Positions 1 through 7,278 of a DNA stretch of 18,620 bases are shown here, piece by piece. The translations under genes were made by a program, and so were the position numbers. The notes beneath the pieces are model-generated. The model ran no database searches. It was not told the DNA's origin and saw nothing but the letters and a program-made list of their open reading frames with translations. Each line of letters starts with the position of its first letter. The stretch's first letter is position 1. The stretch comes from CAZFZT01 sp964523675 (GTDB taxonomy: Bacteria > Planctomycetota > Phycisphaerae > Phycisphaerales > SM1A02): contig CAZFZT010000071.1 of assembly GCA_964523675.1 (NCBI GenBank), forward strand, positions 1-18,620, given 5' to 3'.

Positions 1-1
1 T

Positions 2-379
2 CTCGCAGCCATTCGTCCGCTTGAAAACGCCCTGTGCATTGAGACCATGCACTTTGCGGATGAAGTCGGCGACGTTGCGGAGCTGCCAGGCATCGAAGAT
101 GCAGCGGAGGTCAACATTGCCAAGAAAGAGCTCGACGTCGCCGGCAAGTTGATCGAAGCGCTCTCGACCGAATTCGATCCCAGGAAGTATCACGAGGAAT
201 ACCGCGAGAAGGTGATGGAGTTGATCGAGCGCAAGGCCGCGGGTGAAGAGGTCATCACGCATGTGCCCGAGGAAGAGGAAGCGCCGCGTGTGCTGAGTCT
301 CCAAAAGGCGCTTGAACAGTCGCTGAAGGAAGCGAAGAAAGCCGAAGCCCCCAAGCGCCGCCGTCGAAAGTCCGCATAG
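2..379 (+). CDS. ku: Ku protein, C-terminal part (NHEJ DNA end-binding), truncated by window edge
   Basis: Bacterial Ku forms a homodimeric ring on broken DNA ends and recruits LigD for non-homologous end joining. The reading frame is open from base 2, before the first internal ATG at 47, and begins LAAIRPLENALCIETMHFADEV, which matches the conserved Ku core block (IRP.....L.TM.FADEV). Next comes a helical segment (AKKELDVAGKLIEAL, then FDPRKYHEEYREKV), typical of the end of the Ku core. The tail is acidic, then Lys/Arg-rich (PKRRRRKSA), as in the extended C-termini that bind DNA or LigD. The 5' part of the gene lies outside the window. The LigD-type polymerase gene starts 36 bases downstream, which supports both the identification and a shared transcript. 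The ATG at 47 is internal and is not the real start. Confidence 0.93.
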   Translation, partial: LAAIRPLENALCIETMHFADEVGDVAELPGIEDAAEVNIAKKELDVAGKLIEALSTEFDPRKYHEEYREKVMELIERKAAGEEVITHVPEEEEAPRVLSLQKALEQSLKEAKKAEAPKRRRRKSA

Positions 380-415
380 TTATCCGCTTGCGACTTCGCA
401 CGGCCAGCAATCCAG

Positions 416-1360
416 ATGATCGCCCGCACACCTGTACAAGTCGCCGATCGCACGCTCTCACTGTCGAACCTCGACAAGCCGCTCTATCCAAACGGCTTCA
501 CCAAGGGCGAGGTGATCGAGTACTACACGAAGATCGCGCCTTTCATCATGCCGCACCTGCGTAACCGGCCGGTGTCGCTCAAGCGCTTTCCGGGCGGCGT
601 CAACGATGATTCGTTCTTTCAGAAGAACTGCCCTTCGCATCGGCCGGACTGGGTCGAGACGATGAGCGTCAAATCCGAGAGCGGTCGTCGCGGCAAGAAT
701 GCCCGCATTGACTTCTGCGTCGTCTCGGATGAAGCCACGCTCATCTGGCTGGCGAACCTTGCCGCACTCGAACTGCACACGTACCTGTCCACGACGAAGG
801 ACTTCAACACGCCGACGATGATGGTGTTCGATCTCGACCCCGGCCCGGGCATGGACTTGCTCGACTGCCTGCGCGTCGGCGTGGATTTGCACGATGCGCT
901 GTTGCACTTCGACCTTCGCAGTTTCCCCAAGACCTCCGGCGGCAAGGGCCTGCACCTGGCCGTGCCGCTCAATACGAAGGTGAGTTTCGACGAGACGAAA
1001 TCATTCTCGCGCGCGATTGCCGGCGTGCTTGAGCGTGATGATCCCAAACGCATTACGACGAACATGAGCAAGCGCGAGCGGGAAGGCAGGGTGTTCATCG
1101 ACTGGAGCCAGAACGATCGGCACAAGACGACGGTGTGCGTTTACTCGCTCCGCGCCCGCCAGACGCCGACGGTCTCCTGGCCGCTGCGATGGAAGGAAGT
1201 CAAGGCCGCACTCAATCGCGGCAGCGCCGATGCGCTCATCACCGAAGCGGCGGGCGCACTGCGCAAAATCAAACGCCGCGGCGATGCGTTCAGTGAAGTC
1301 CTGACGCTGAAGCAACGCCTGCCGAAGCAAGCGGAAGTTGCGTCTTCGACGCGGGATTGA
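416..1360 (+). CDS. ligD: Stand-alone LigD-type polymerase/primase (NHEJ), 314 aa
   Basis: This is the polymerase domain of LigD, an archaeo-eukaryotic primase-fold enzyme that fills gaps and adds nucleotides at DNA ends held by Ku. The N-terminus (LSNLDKPLYPNGFTKGEVIEYY, residues 16-37) is the family signature. The catalytic acidic pair is in FDLDPGPG (D139 and D141). SGGKGLHLAVP (174-184) is the nucleotide-binding loop, and VFIDW (226-230) carries the third metal-binding Asp, D229. ARQTPTVSWPLRW (248-259) is also typical. The length is right for the Pol domain alone: there is no phosphoesterase or ATP-dependent ligase domain here, so the ligase must be encoded elsewhere. The ATG at 416 has no clear Shine-Dalgarno sequence, but it lies 36 bases after the Ku stop and translational coupling is plausible. 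The symbol is used in the sense of 'LigD polymerase domain'. Confidence 0.93.
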   Translation: MIARTPVQVADRTLSLSNLDKPLYPNGFTKGEVIEYYTKIAPFIMPHLRNRPVSLKRFPGGVNDDSFFQKNCPSHRPDWVETMSVKSESGRRGKNARIDFCVVSDEATLIWLANLAALELHTYLSTTKDFNTPTMMVFDLDPGPGMDLLDCLRVGVDLHDALLHFDLRSFPKTSGGKGLHLAVPLNTKVSFDETKSFSRAIAGVLERDDPKRITTNMSKREREGRVFIDWSQNDRHKTTVCVYSLRARQTPTVSWPLRWKEVKAALNRGSADALITEAAGALRKIKRRGDAFSEVLTLKQRLPKQAEVASSTRD

Positions 1361-1373
1361 ATCAAGCGATTCG

Positions 1374-1412
1374 CTTGCGTCTTCCGCTTCGCCTTGCGTC
1401 TTCCACCTTCGC
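1374..1412. repeat. Two imperfect 19-20 base tandem units after the LigD-Pol gene
   Basis: Two adjacent units start CTTGCGTCTTCC (1374-1392 and 1393-1412) and end in (C/T)TTCGC. They lie just after the LigD-Pol stop codon, in the 293-base gap before the next gene. No poly-T tract or strong dyad is associated. It may be simple slippage or a degenerate intergenic repeat. I see no other feature in the 1361-1653 gap beyond the Shine-Dalgarno sequence of the following gene. Confidence 0.4.
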
Positions 1413-1653
1413 CATGAAACTCATCCCTACAGGACATCGTGGTCGTCGAACGCGACGTGTACGAACACTCCCTAAGAGTTTGAACCGAGTTGCCCGATCG
1501 AGCGGCTATTAGGGCTTGATTCCATCTGTAGTTGGGCGATGCGCGCGATAGAGTCAGACGAGTTCGACTGCTGCGGCAGCGGGCGTTGTGTGTACCGATT
1601 GCCGCTCATCTTTTTGAAAGTTCAAGAACCGTTAGCGACACAAGGAGATCCCA

Positions 1654-1920
1654 ATGACGCTTGCCAAGCACTCTGTTCGATTCTTCTCGGCTTCGGCCAT
1701 CGGGTGCGCCTTCCTGCTTGCAGGTTCGCAAATGGGTTGCGAGCCGGCCGACGAAGGCGTCTCACCGCGAGACACCACAACTCCGCGTAGCACCACCCCG
1801 ACCACGCCGCGCGACACAACCACCACGCCGCCCAACAACACGCCCCCCACTGATCCATATGACGATCCCATGAATGATCCCAATGAGCCCGGCACGCAAC
1901 CAGGCGGCACGCAGCCCTAA
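1654..1920 (+). CDS. Small Thr/Pro-rich putative lipoprotein, 88 aa
   Basis: No known family is recognised. The start is well supported: AAGGAG lies about 7 bases before the ATG. The N-terminus has a short basic region (KHSVR) and a hydrophobic stretch (residues 10-24), ending in a Cys at 29 within SQMGC. This resembles a lipoprotein signal, although the -3 residue is Gln and not the usual Leu/Val/Ile, so lipidation is uncertain. The mature part (30-88) is low-complexity, rich in Thr, Pro, Asp and Asn (TTTPRSTTPTTPRDTTTTPP), with no predicted fold. It looks like a disordered surface linker or stalk. The gene sits alone between the NHEJ pair and the GH15 gene. Confidence 0.62.
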   Translation: MTLAKHSVRFFSASAIGCAFLLAGSQMGCEPADEGVSPRDTTTPRSTTPTTPRDTTTTPPNNTPPTDPYDDPMNDPNEPGTQPGGTQP

Positions 1921-2051
1921 CGCCCGCGGCTTGTTGATTCACCAACTGGGGAGCAGTCGTCAGCTTCGCGCTCGAGCTCGGTCACACGCCGACAACTCGG
2001 GCCATGCTGCCGGCTGCTCCCTTCGTCCATGCGAGGAAACACTCTGCGCCG

Positions 2052-3938
2052 ATGCCGTATGCGCCCATTGAACAGTACGGCCTCATCGGCAACATGAAGT
2101 CGGCCGCGCTCGTCTGCGCGACTGGTTCCATCGATTGGCTCTGCCTGCCGCACTTTGATTCGCCCAGCGTCTTTGCCGCCATCCTTGATGATGACATCGG
2201 CGGGGCATTCAAACTTCACCCGTTGGAGAAGCCGCTGCGTGTCACGCAGCATTACCGGCCGGAGACCAATGTGCTCATCCGGCGTCTGCACACCCGAACC
2301 GGCATCGGCGAGGTCATCGAGTTCATGCCGGTGGGGCTTTCCAAGCACGACCATGCCCGCCCGGACCTCGTGCGCATCGTGCGGGTCGAGCATGGCGAGA
2401 TCGCCTTTCGCCTGCATTGCAAGCCGGCATTCAACTACGGCCGCGATCGGCATGACGGCACGATCAACGACGGCTGCGCCACGTTCATCAATGGCCCGAT
2501 CCGGTTCACGCTCACCAGCACATGCCCGGTTCAACTCGAAGACGGGGCTGCGGCGGCCACCATTCGCATTCGCGGCGGTGAGTCACAGGCGTTTACGCTG
2601 TGGCATGAGGATGCGCAGAACCCCGATCAAGACCGCCAGCCCTGCGAGCGCGTTTGCATCCAGGAAGCGGAGGAGCTGCTCGGCGACACCGTCAGCTACT
2701 GGAACGACTGGATGTCGCGCTGCACCTACACAGGCAGGTGGAGAGAGCTTGTTCGCCGCTCGGCGCTCGTGCTGAAGCTGCTGACATTTGAACCCACCGG
2801 CGCGATTGTCGCTGCGCCGACCTGCTCGCTCCCGGAGCACATCGGCGGCTCGCGCAATTGGGACTATCGCTACACATGGTTGCGCGATGCGGCGTTCACC
2901 ATTTATGCGCTGCTGCACATCGGCTTCACCGAAGAAGCGGGCGCGTTCATGCGATGGCTCGAGCAGCGCTCGCATGAACTTGAAGATGGCCGCATGCTCC
3001 GGCCGGTCTACGGCATCGACGGCAGGCACGAGCTGCCCGAGCAACAACTCGATCACCTGAGCGGCTATCGCAATTCGCGGCCGGTGCGCCTGGGCAACGA
3101 CGCTTGGTGCCAGAAGCAACTTGATGTCGTCGGCGAGCTGACCGATGCGACCTACCTCTATAACCGTGACGGCATGCCCATTTCCCATTCTATGTGGATG
3201 GAACTGCGCAAACTGCTCAACTGGACCTGCAAGAACTGGCAGATGCGCGATCATGGTGTCTGGGAGGGGCGCACGTCCGAACGGCATTACGTGTTCTCCA
3301 AGCTCCAGTGCTGGGTGGCGCTTGATCGCGGCATCCGGCTGGCGGAGGCGCGCGGCTTCCCCGGAGAGATCCGGCGATGGCGCCGTTCGCGCGACGCGAT
3401 CTACCACTCCATTTACGAGTTCGGCTGGAACGAGCAGCGCCGCGCCTTTACGCAGCATTATGAAACCGACGCGCTTGATGCGGCCAACCTCCTCATGCCG
3501 CTCGTGCTCTTCACCTCACCCAACGACTCGCACATTCTTGAGACCATCCAAGCGATGGATCGTCCGCTTGAAGAGGGCGGCCTCATTTCCGACTTTCTGG
3601 TGCACCGGTATGACCCGAAGGGATCAAGCGACGGAATCGACGAACCCGAGGGCGCGTTCAGCATGTGTACGTTCTGGCTGGTGCAGGCACTGACGCGGGC
3701 CGGCCGCTCTGATGAGCGGCTTCTGGAGAGGGCGCAGATGCTCTTCGAACGCGCTATCGCTCATGCAACGCCGCTTGGCCTTTTCGCAGAGCAGTGGACG
3801 CAAGAGGGGACGGCTGTGGGCAATTTCCCGCAGGGACTGACACATCTTTCGATGATCAACGCCGCTTACAACCTCGATCGCGCGCTTGACGACGGACGAG
3901 GTGCGAACCGGCGCGGCACCGAGCAAGAGATGCAGTGA
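2052..3938 (+). CDS. Glycoside hydrolase family 15 protein (glucoamylase/trehalase-like), 628 aa
   Basis: GH15 enzymes are inverting alpha-glucosidases that include glucoamylases and the mycobacterial/archaeal-type trehalases. The protein starts in typical fashion (PIEQYGLIGN..AALV..GSIDWLCLPHFDSPSVFAA), which is the N-terminal beta-sandwich domain. From about residue 230 comes the (alpha/alpha)6 barrel, with NWDYRYTWLRDAAF (269-282), QKQLDVVGE (354-362), HGVWEGR (401-407; E405 is the likely general acid) and EPEGAFSMCTFWLV (531-544; E533 is the likely general base). GNFPQGLTHLSMINAA (590-605) closes the fold. Family length and motifs are complete. The frame is open to an upstream ATG at 2004, but the family alignment starts at the 2052 Met, so I chose that; GAGGA at 2033-2037 is a slightly distant ribosome site. 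Substrate cannot be decided from the sequence; trehalase activity would fit the stress-gene surroundings. The YihY-like gene follows 42 bases later. Confidence 0.9.
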   Translation: MPYAPIEQYGLIGNMKSAALVCATGSIDWLCLPHFDSPSVFAAILDDDIGGAFKLHPLEKPLRVTQHYRPETNVLIRRLHTRTGIGEVIEFMPVGLSKHDHARPDLVRIVRVEHGEIAFRLHCKPAFNYGRDRHDGTINDGCATFINGPIRFTLTSTCPVQLEDGAAAATIRIRGGESQAFTLWHEDAQNPDQDRQPCERVCIQEAEELLGDTVSYWNDWMSRCTYTGRWRELVRRSALVLKLLTFEPTGAIVAAPTCSLPEHIGGSRNWDYRYTWLRDAAFTIYALLHIGFTEEAGAFMRWLEQRSHELEDGRMLRPVYGIDGRHELPEQQLDHLSGYRNSRPVRLGNDAWCQKQLDVVGELTDATYLYNRDGMPISHSMWMELRKLLNWTCKNWQMRDHGVWEGRTSERHYVFSKLQCWVALDRGIRLAEARGFPGEIRRWRRSRDAIYHSIYEFGWNEQRRAFTQHYETDALDAANLLMPLVLFTSPNDSHILETIQAMDRPLEEGGLISDFLVHRYDPKGSSDGIDEPEGAFSMCTFWLVQALTRAGRSDERLLERAQMLFERAIAHATPLGLFAEQWTQEGTAVGNFPQGLTHLSMINAAYNLDRALDDGRGANRRGTEQEMQ

Positions 3939-3980
3939 TCGGCTCGTCACCAAACACCATCAACAACCAGGGGAACACTC

Positions 3981-4889
3981 ATGAACGACAGACGCGATCT
4001 TTCCGGCGAGAACCTGCGCGAGGAGCGCGCCACTCAGAACGAGAAAAAGCAGGGCGTCCTCAAGAGCACGATATTGAACTTCTCCGCGCACAAAGCGACG
4101 CAGATGGCGGCTGCAATTGCGTTCTACACAATCTTCTCGCTTGGACCAATACTGATCATCGTGGTCAGCGTCGCTGGGCTCGTCTGGGGCGAGCGCGCGG
4201 TGCAGGGCGAGATTGTCGGCCAAGCGCAGGAGGCGATCGGCGAGGACGCAGCGCGCATGCTTCAGACTGTCCTTGCCAACGCAGCGAGCACCGGGCAGGG
4301 CATCCTCGGCCTTGCAATCGGCATCGGCTCGCTGATCATCAGCGCAACGGTTGTCCTCGTGCAACTCAAGGATGCGCTCAACACCGTGTGGGGCGTCAAA
4401 GCAAAGTCCGGCAGGCCCATCCGCTCCGTGCTGCGTGACCGCGGCCTTGCGTTTGTGCTGGTGCTGGTGGTTGGAGCGATCCTTGCAGCTTCGCTGCTGG
4501 CGAGCTCCCTGGCGTCAGGACTTGCCGAGCGTATCGGATCGCCCATCGCGGTGCAGGCGGTGGAGCTGCTCGTTTCGGCGCTTGTGATCGCGCTCGTCTT
4601 CGCACTGGTGTTTCGATACCTGCCCGATGGGCGCATCGATTGGAGCGCTGTCTGGGTGGGTGCGGCCGTGAGTGCAGCGTTGTTCGTCATCGGCAAGTTC
4701 GGCCTCGGGATCTACCTCGGCCGGGTCAGTGTTGCCTCAGCGTACGGCGCAGCGGGTGGTTTGATTCTGCTGTTGTTGTGGGTGTACTACTCCACGATGA
4801 TCTTCCTCCTCGGAGCCGAATTCACCTGCGCGTGGGCCCGCAAGAAGGGCGAGCGGCCAGTGCCGACCAACATTGCGGAGTACGCGTAA
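3981..4889 (+). CDS. YihY/BrkB-family inner-membrane protein, 302 aa
   Basis: Members are six-helix cytoplasmic-membrane proteins, once called ribonuclease BN or serum-resistance BrkB; their function is not settled and transport has been suggested. The family motifs are visible: AAAIAFYTIFSLGPI (43-57), YLPDGRIDWSAVWVGA (213-228), and YGAAGGLILLLLWVYYSTMIFLLGAEF (255-281). Six hydrophobic segments lie at about 42-68, 106-128, 155-178, 191-212, 222-243 and 257-280, with a charged cytosolic N-terminus (1-28) and a short basic C-terminus. AGGGGAA precedes the ATG at a good distance. The gene lies 42 bases after the GH15 gene on the same strand, so they may be co-transcribed. A perfect hairpin follows at 4931-4955. 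Confidence 0.9.
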   Translation: MNDRRDLSGENLREERATQNEKKQGVLKSTILNFSAHKATQMAAAIAFYTIFSLGPILIIVVSVAGLVWGERAVQGEIVGQAQEAIGEDAARMLQTVLANAASTGQGILGLAIGIGSLIISATVVLVQLKDALNTVWGVKAKSGRPIRSVLRDRGLAFVLVLVVGAILAASLLASSLASGLAERIGSPIAVQAVELLVSALVIALVFALVFRYLPDGRIDWSAVWVGAAVSAALFVIGKFGLGIYLGRVSVASAYGAAGGLILLLLWVYYSTMIFLLGAEFTCAWARKKGERPVPTNIAEYA

Positions 4890-4930
4890 TGTGTTCCCGT
4901 TGCGCTCCCGGGCGGGCCTGGCAACGATAA

Positions 4931-4955
4931 CACCTCGTGCGATGTGCACGAGGTG
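4931..4955. terminator. Perfect 10-bp hairpin between convergent genes, likely bidirectional terminator
   Basis: CACCTCGTGC (4931-4940) is exactly complementary to GCACGAGGTG (4946-4955), with a GATGT loop. It lies 42 bases after the BrkB-family stop and 58 bases beyond the end of the convergent minus-strand operon. There is no clear U tract on either strand, so termination is inferred from position and stem strength. Confidence 0.55.
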
Positions 4956-5012
4956 CTAAACGTATCACCACCTCATCCCCCACGCAGCTCGGCATCCGGA
5001 TGATTCAATCAA

Positions 5013-6080
5013 TCATTCATTATTCTTCACGCCGGCTTCCTCAGCGACGCTTGAGAGGGCCTTCTCCGCCATCTCGGTGCCGCGCTCGGCAGCTTCACGT
5101 CCGAGTTCGCGCCCACGCTCCTTCACCTCATCCGACGTCTCGCCGATGAAGCGGTCCTCAGCGCGCGTGCGCGGCAGCAGCATGCCGGCCAATATGCCGA
5201 CCCCGAGCGCGCCGGCCGCCACGGCGAGCGGGTACTGATCCACAGCGCGGTCATAGCGTTCGCGCGTGTGATGAATCCCTTCGCGAATGTTCTCCCCGAG
5301 ATGGGAAGCGGTGTCAGAAAGGCGCTCGCCCGCATGCGTTACGCGCTCCTTCGCGCTCTGCGCAAAGTCGCCGATCTTCTCTGTGGCATGCGAAGCGCGC
5401 TCGCGCATGGAGTGGGCTGCGTCACCGACACGTTCGCGCATGGAGTGAGCTGCGTCACCGAGACGTTCACGGGCATCGTGGGCGCCCTGCCGGAGTTTCT
5501 CCGTCATGCCCGGCCCTTGCGGCGCGCCGCCTCGCATGCCGGTTTCGCCGCCATAGTCTGATTCAATTCGGCGGTACGTTGCAGTGTATTGACCGGTGAC
5601 AGGCGGTTCGAGTTCGTGCTGGAGCCGCTTGATCCGTCGATTGGCTGCTCGGGTTTCGCGATCCGGCTCCATCGCCATCCAGACGATCCCAGCGGTAATG
5701 AGCGCAGTCGGGAGTGGATGATTCTTCACGATCTCAAGCGTCTGCTTGCCCACGGCCGTGGCGGCGCGGCGTGCGATACCTGGCTCGTCATCATGTTCGT
5801 CATAGCCATAGTCGTCGTCATAGGCACGCTCTCGCCGCCTGCGGCTCTTACGCCTCTTGTTGCGCATCGATTCACGGATAGCACCCATGACATCGCTGAG
5901 CAGGTTCTTGGGCGCGAGTCGCTCGAAGAGTTCGCTGATGGTGTCATCCATCGCTGAGCGGGTGTATTCGATGTCCTCTTCGATCTCATCTACGCCGATA
6001 TCCTCGGGGTAGAGTCGCTTGGCGTCAGGGTTGTCGTGGACGTGTTCGCGTCGTCTTATGTCATGGATCGTTTGAGCCAT
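5013..6080 (-). CDS. DUF3618-type membrane protein with LEA-like 11-residue repeats, 355 aa
   Basis: The last gene of a three-gene minus-strand operon. Residues 32-65 (EIEEDIEYTRSAMDDTISEL..RLAPKNLL) fit the DUF3618 pattern of short envelope-associated helices. A basic stretch (74-85) and an acidic stretch (88-99) follow, then a first hydrophobic helix (about 121-138, PLPTALITAGIVWMAM). Residues 195-280 form a long amphipathic helix built of 11-residue units (AAHSMRERVGD-like), resembling LEA or apolipoprotein helices. A second hydrophobic segment (283-303, PLAVAAGALGVGILAGMLLP) resembles the DUF883/ElaB membrane anchor, and the end is again amphipathic. The start at 6080 has a strong site, AAGGAGG, seven bases upstream, and overlaps the end of the Holin-X-like gene by 25 bases. 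A role in membrane protection under stress is inference. Confidence 0.82.
   Translation of the reverse strand: MAQTIHDIRRREHVHDNPDAKRLYPEDIGVDEIEEDIEYTRSAMDDTISELFERLAPKNLLSDVMGAIRESMRNKRRKSRRRRERAYDDDYGYDEHDDEPGIARRAATAVGKQTLEIVKNHPLPTALITAGIVWMAMEPDRETRAANRRIKRLQHELEPPVTGQYTATYRRIESDYGGETGMRGGAPQGPGMTEKLRQGAHDARERLGDAAHSMRERVGDAAHSMRERASHATEKIGDFAQSAKERVTHAGERLSDTASHLGENIREGIHHTRERYDRAVDQYPLAVAAGALGVGILAGMLLPRTRAEDRFIGETSDEVKERGRELGREAAERGTEMAEKALSSVAEEAGVKNNE
5402..5467 (-). repeat. Two near-identical 33-base tandem units coding 11-residue repeats
   Basis: Units 5402-5434 and 5435-5467 differ at only two positions and encode the paired MRERVGDAAHS-like 11-mers of the DUF3618-type protein. 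More diverged units flank them on both sides. A period of 33 bases with no frame disruption indicates recent internal duplication within a coding helix, not a spacer-repeat array. Confidence 0.9.
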
Positions 6081-6526
6081 TGCTTGTCCTCCTTGAGCGA
6101 ACGGATGGTGCGCTCAGGCGCAGCCGATTCGTGCTTGAGGGTTGAAATGCCTTTTTGGAAGAAGATGTAACCGACGAGGGCAACGACCGCGCCCACGATG
6201 AGCGGCGCCAGCCAGAGCGCAATCTCGCTGTCCACGCCGCCTTGAAGAAGTGCGACGAAGACGCCGGCCGTCGCAGCAAGCAGCAGGATCATCAGGCCGG
6301 CGAAGCCGATCGCGCCGCCTACGGCCGTGTAGATCACGTTGCGGCCGACCTTCGATGCCTTTTCCGACATCTCGGTGCGCGCCAGTGCCACTTCCTGCCG
6401 CACGAGCAGAAACGTTTCGTCGCGCAGATCCCGCACCAGATCGCTGAGGGAACGGCGATGCTCTTCACGGGCGCGGCCGCGCTCCCGATGCGTGCCGGTT
6501 GTTCGTTCGCGAGTCGTGGTAATCAT
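6056..6526 (-). CDS. Holin-X/DUF1469 ('phage holin family') membrane protein, 156 aa
   Basis: Proteins of this family are annotated as 'phage holin family', but mostly occur as chromosomal envelope-stress genes; a lytic role is not implied. The N-terminus is basic and charged (1-27), followed by the family's amphipathic helix LSDLVRDLRDETFLLVRQEVALARTEM (27-53). Two transmembrane helices follow (66-94 and 103-123) and then a charged C-terminus (SLKEDKQWLKRSM). GGAGG lies upstream of the ATG with about 7 bases spacing. The start overlaps the stop of the upstream gene (ATGA-type overlap at 6523-6526), and its own end overlaps the DUF3618 gene start, so the three are translationally coupled. No phage genes are nearby. 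Confidence 0.88.
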   Translation of the reverse strand: MITTTRERTTGTHRERGRAREEHRRSLSDLVRDLRDETFLLVRQEVALARTEMSEKASKVGRNVIYTAVGGAIGFAGLMILLLAATAGVFVALLQGGVDSEIALWLAPLIVGAVVALVGYIFFQKGISTLKHESAAPERTIRSLKEDKQWLKRSMT

Positions 6527-7278
6527 GATTGATCCTCCGGTGAACTCTGTGTGCCGAAGGGGTTGTTGCTCTTCGGTTGCTCATCATGTTGACCTGGCCT
6601 GTCACGACCTGGGCCGGATGTTGCACCTGATCCAGGAACAGATTTGGGCGTCGATCCGGGCGTGTTCGTTGGCGACACCGGCGAGGTCGGCGATCCCGGC
6701 GTGTGCGCGGGAGCGGCCGGCGGAGTCGTCGCAATCGGGCCGGCTTCGGACGTTCTGGTTTCGAAGCCGCCACCGGGTTGGGAGACTCCGCTTCGGAAGG
6801 GCTCGGACCGTTGCGGCTGCGCGTGCTGGAGTCCCGAGGAATGCTGCATTCCGCTGGCGTCCTGGCGGCGTGATGTCGAGGATGCCTTGATGAAGCGGGC
6901 TCCGATGAAACCCAGCAGCAGCGCGCCGCCGATGACGACCTCTGGGCGTCGCCGGGCGAAGTTCGAGACCGTTTCAATCATTTCGCTCGGCTCGGTTCTT
7001 CGCACATAGTTGGCAGCGCGCTCAATCTGCTCTGCAAAGCTATCGATGTACTGCGCGACCATATGGTCATTGCGTTCATGCAGTTGGTCGGCAGCTTCAT
7101 GGACCGCTTCACTGATGGATTCAAGCTCGTCGCCGGCGCGTTTTTTCTGCTGGCCGACAACGGAGCGGCCGGTGTCGCGCAGGTGACTGCCGATGCGCCC
7201 GCCGAACTCGTGCGCGCCAGCTGGACCCCCGCGCTGCGATTGCTCCTGTCCGCGATGTTCGGGTCGATTCGTAACCAT
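6523..7278 (-). CDS. Single-helix membrane protein with disordered Pro/Ser/Gly tail, 251 aa (DUF883-like head)
   Basis: First gene of the envelope operon. Residues 1-40 are polar and Gly/Arg/Gln-rich. Residues 44-95 form a charged amphipathic helix (KKRAGDELESISEAVHEAADQL and onward). Residues 112-130 are one hydrophobic helix (PEVVIGGALLLGFIGARFIK) resembling the C-terminal anchor of DUF883/ElaB-like proteins. From 135 to the end the protein is low-complexity, rich in Pro, Ser, Gly, Thr and Gln, probably disordered. No enzyme domain is visible. GGAGG precedes the ATG by about 7 bases; the same CCCGGAGGA string occurs again 17 bases further upstream, but only the near copy is well placed. Family assignment is tentative; membrane anchoring and operon membership are clear. 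Confidence 0.75.
   Translation of the reverse strand: MVTNRPEHRGQEQSQRGGPAGAHEFGGRIGSHLRDTGRSVVGQQKKRAGDELESISEAVHEAADQLHERNDHMVAQYIDSFAEQIERAANYVRRTEPSEMIETVSNFARRRPEVVIGGALLLGFIGARFIKASSTSRRQDASGMQHSSGLQHAQPQRSEPFRSGVSQPGGGFETRTSEAGPIATTPPAAPAHTPGSPTSPVSPTNTPGSTPKSVPGSGATSGPGRDRPGQHDEQPKSNNPFGTQSSPEDQS

Noticed and set aside
1539..1790. Plus-strand open frame of 83 codons overlapping the small lipoprotein gene
   Set aside because: It overlaps a gene with a strong ribosome site and signal sequence in another frame, and has no such features itself.
2583..3458. Long minus-strand open frame (291 codons) inside the GH15 gene
   Set aside because: It is antisense to well-conserved GH15 motifs, has no ribosome site and matches no family; long antisense frames are expected in GC-rich coding DNA.
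5402..5467. 33-base direct repeats considered as a CRISPR fragment
   Set aside because: The units are contiguous without spacers, stay in frame with the DUF3618-type gene and encode 11-residue helical repeats.
6056..6526. Prophage remnant suggested by the 'phage holin' family name
   Set aside because: No endolysin, integrase, capsid or other phage genes are nearby; the Holin-X/DUF1469 family is mostly chromosomal and sits here in an envelope operon.
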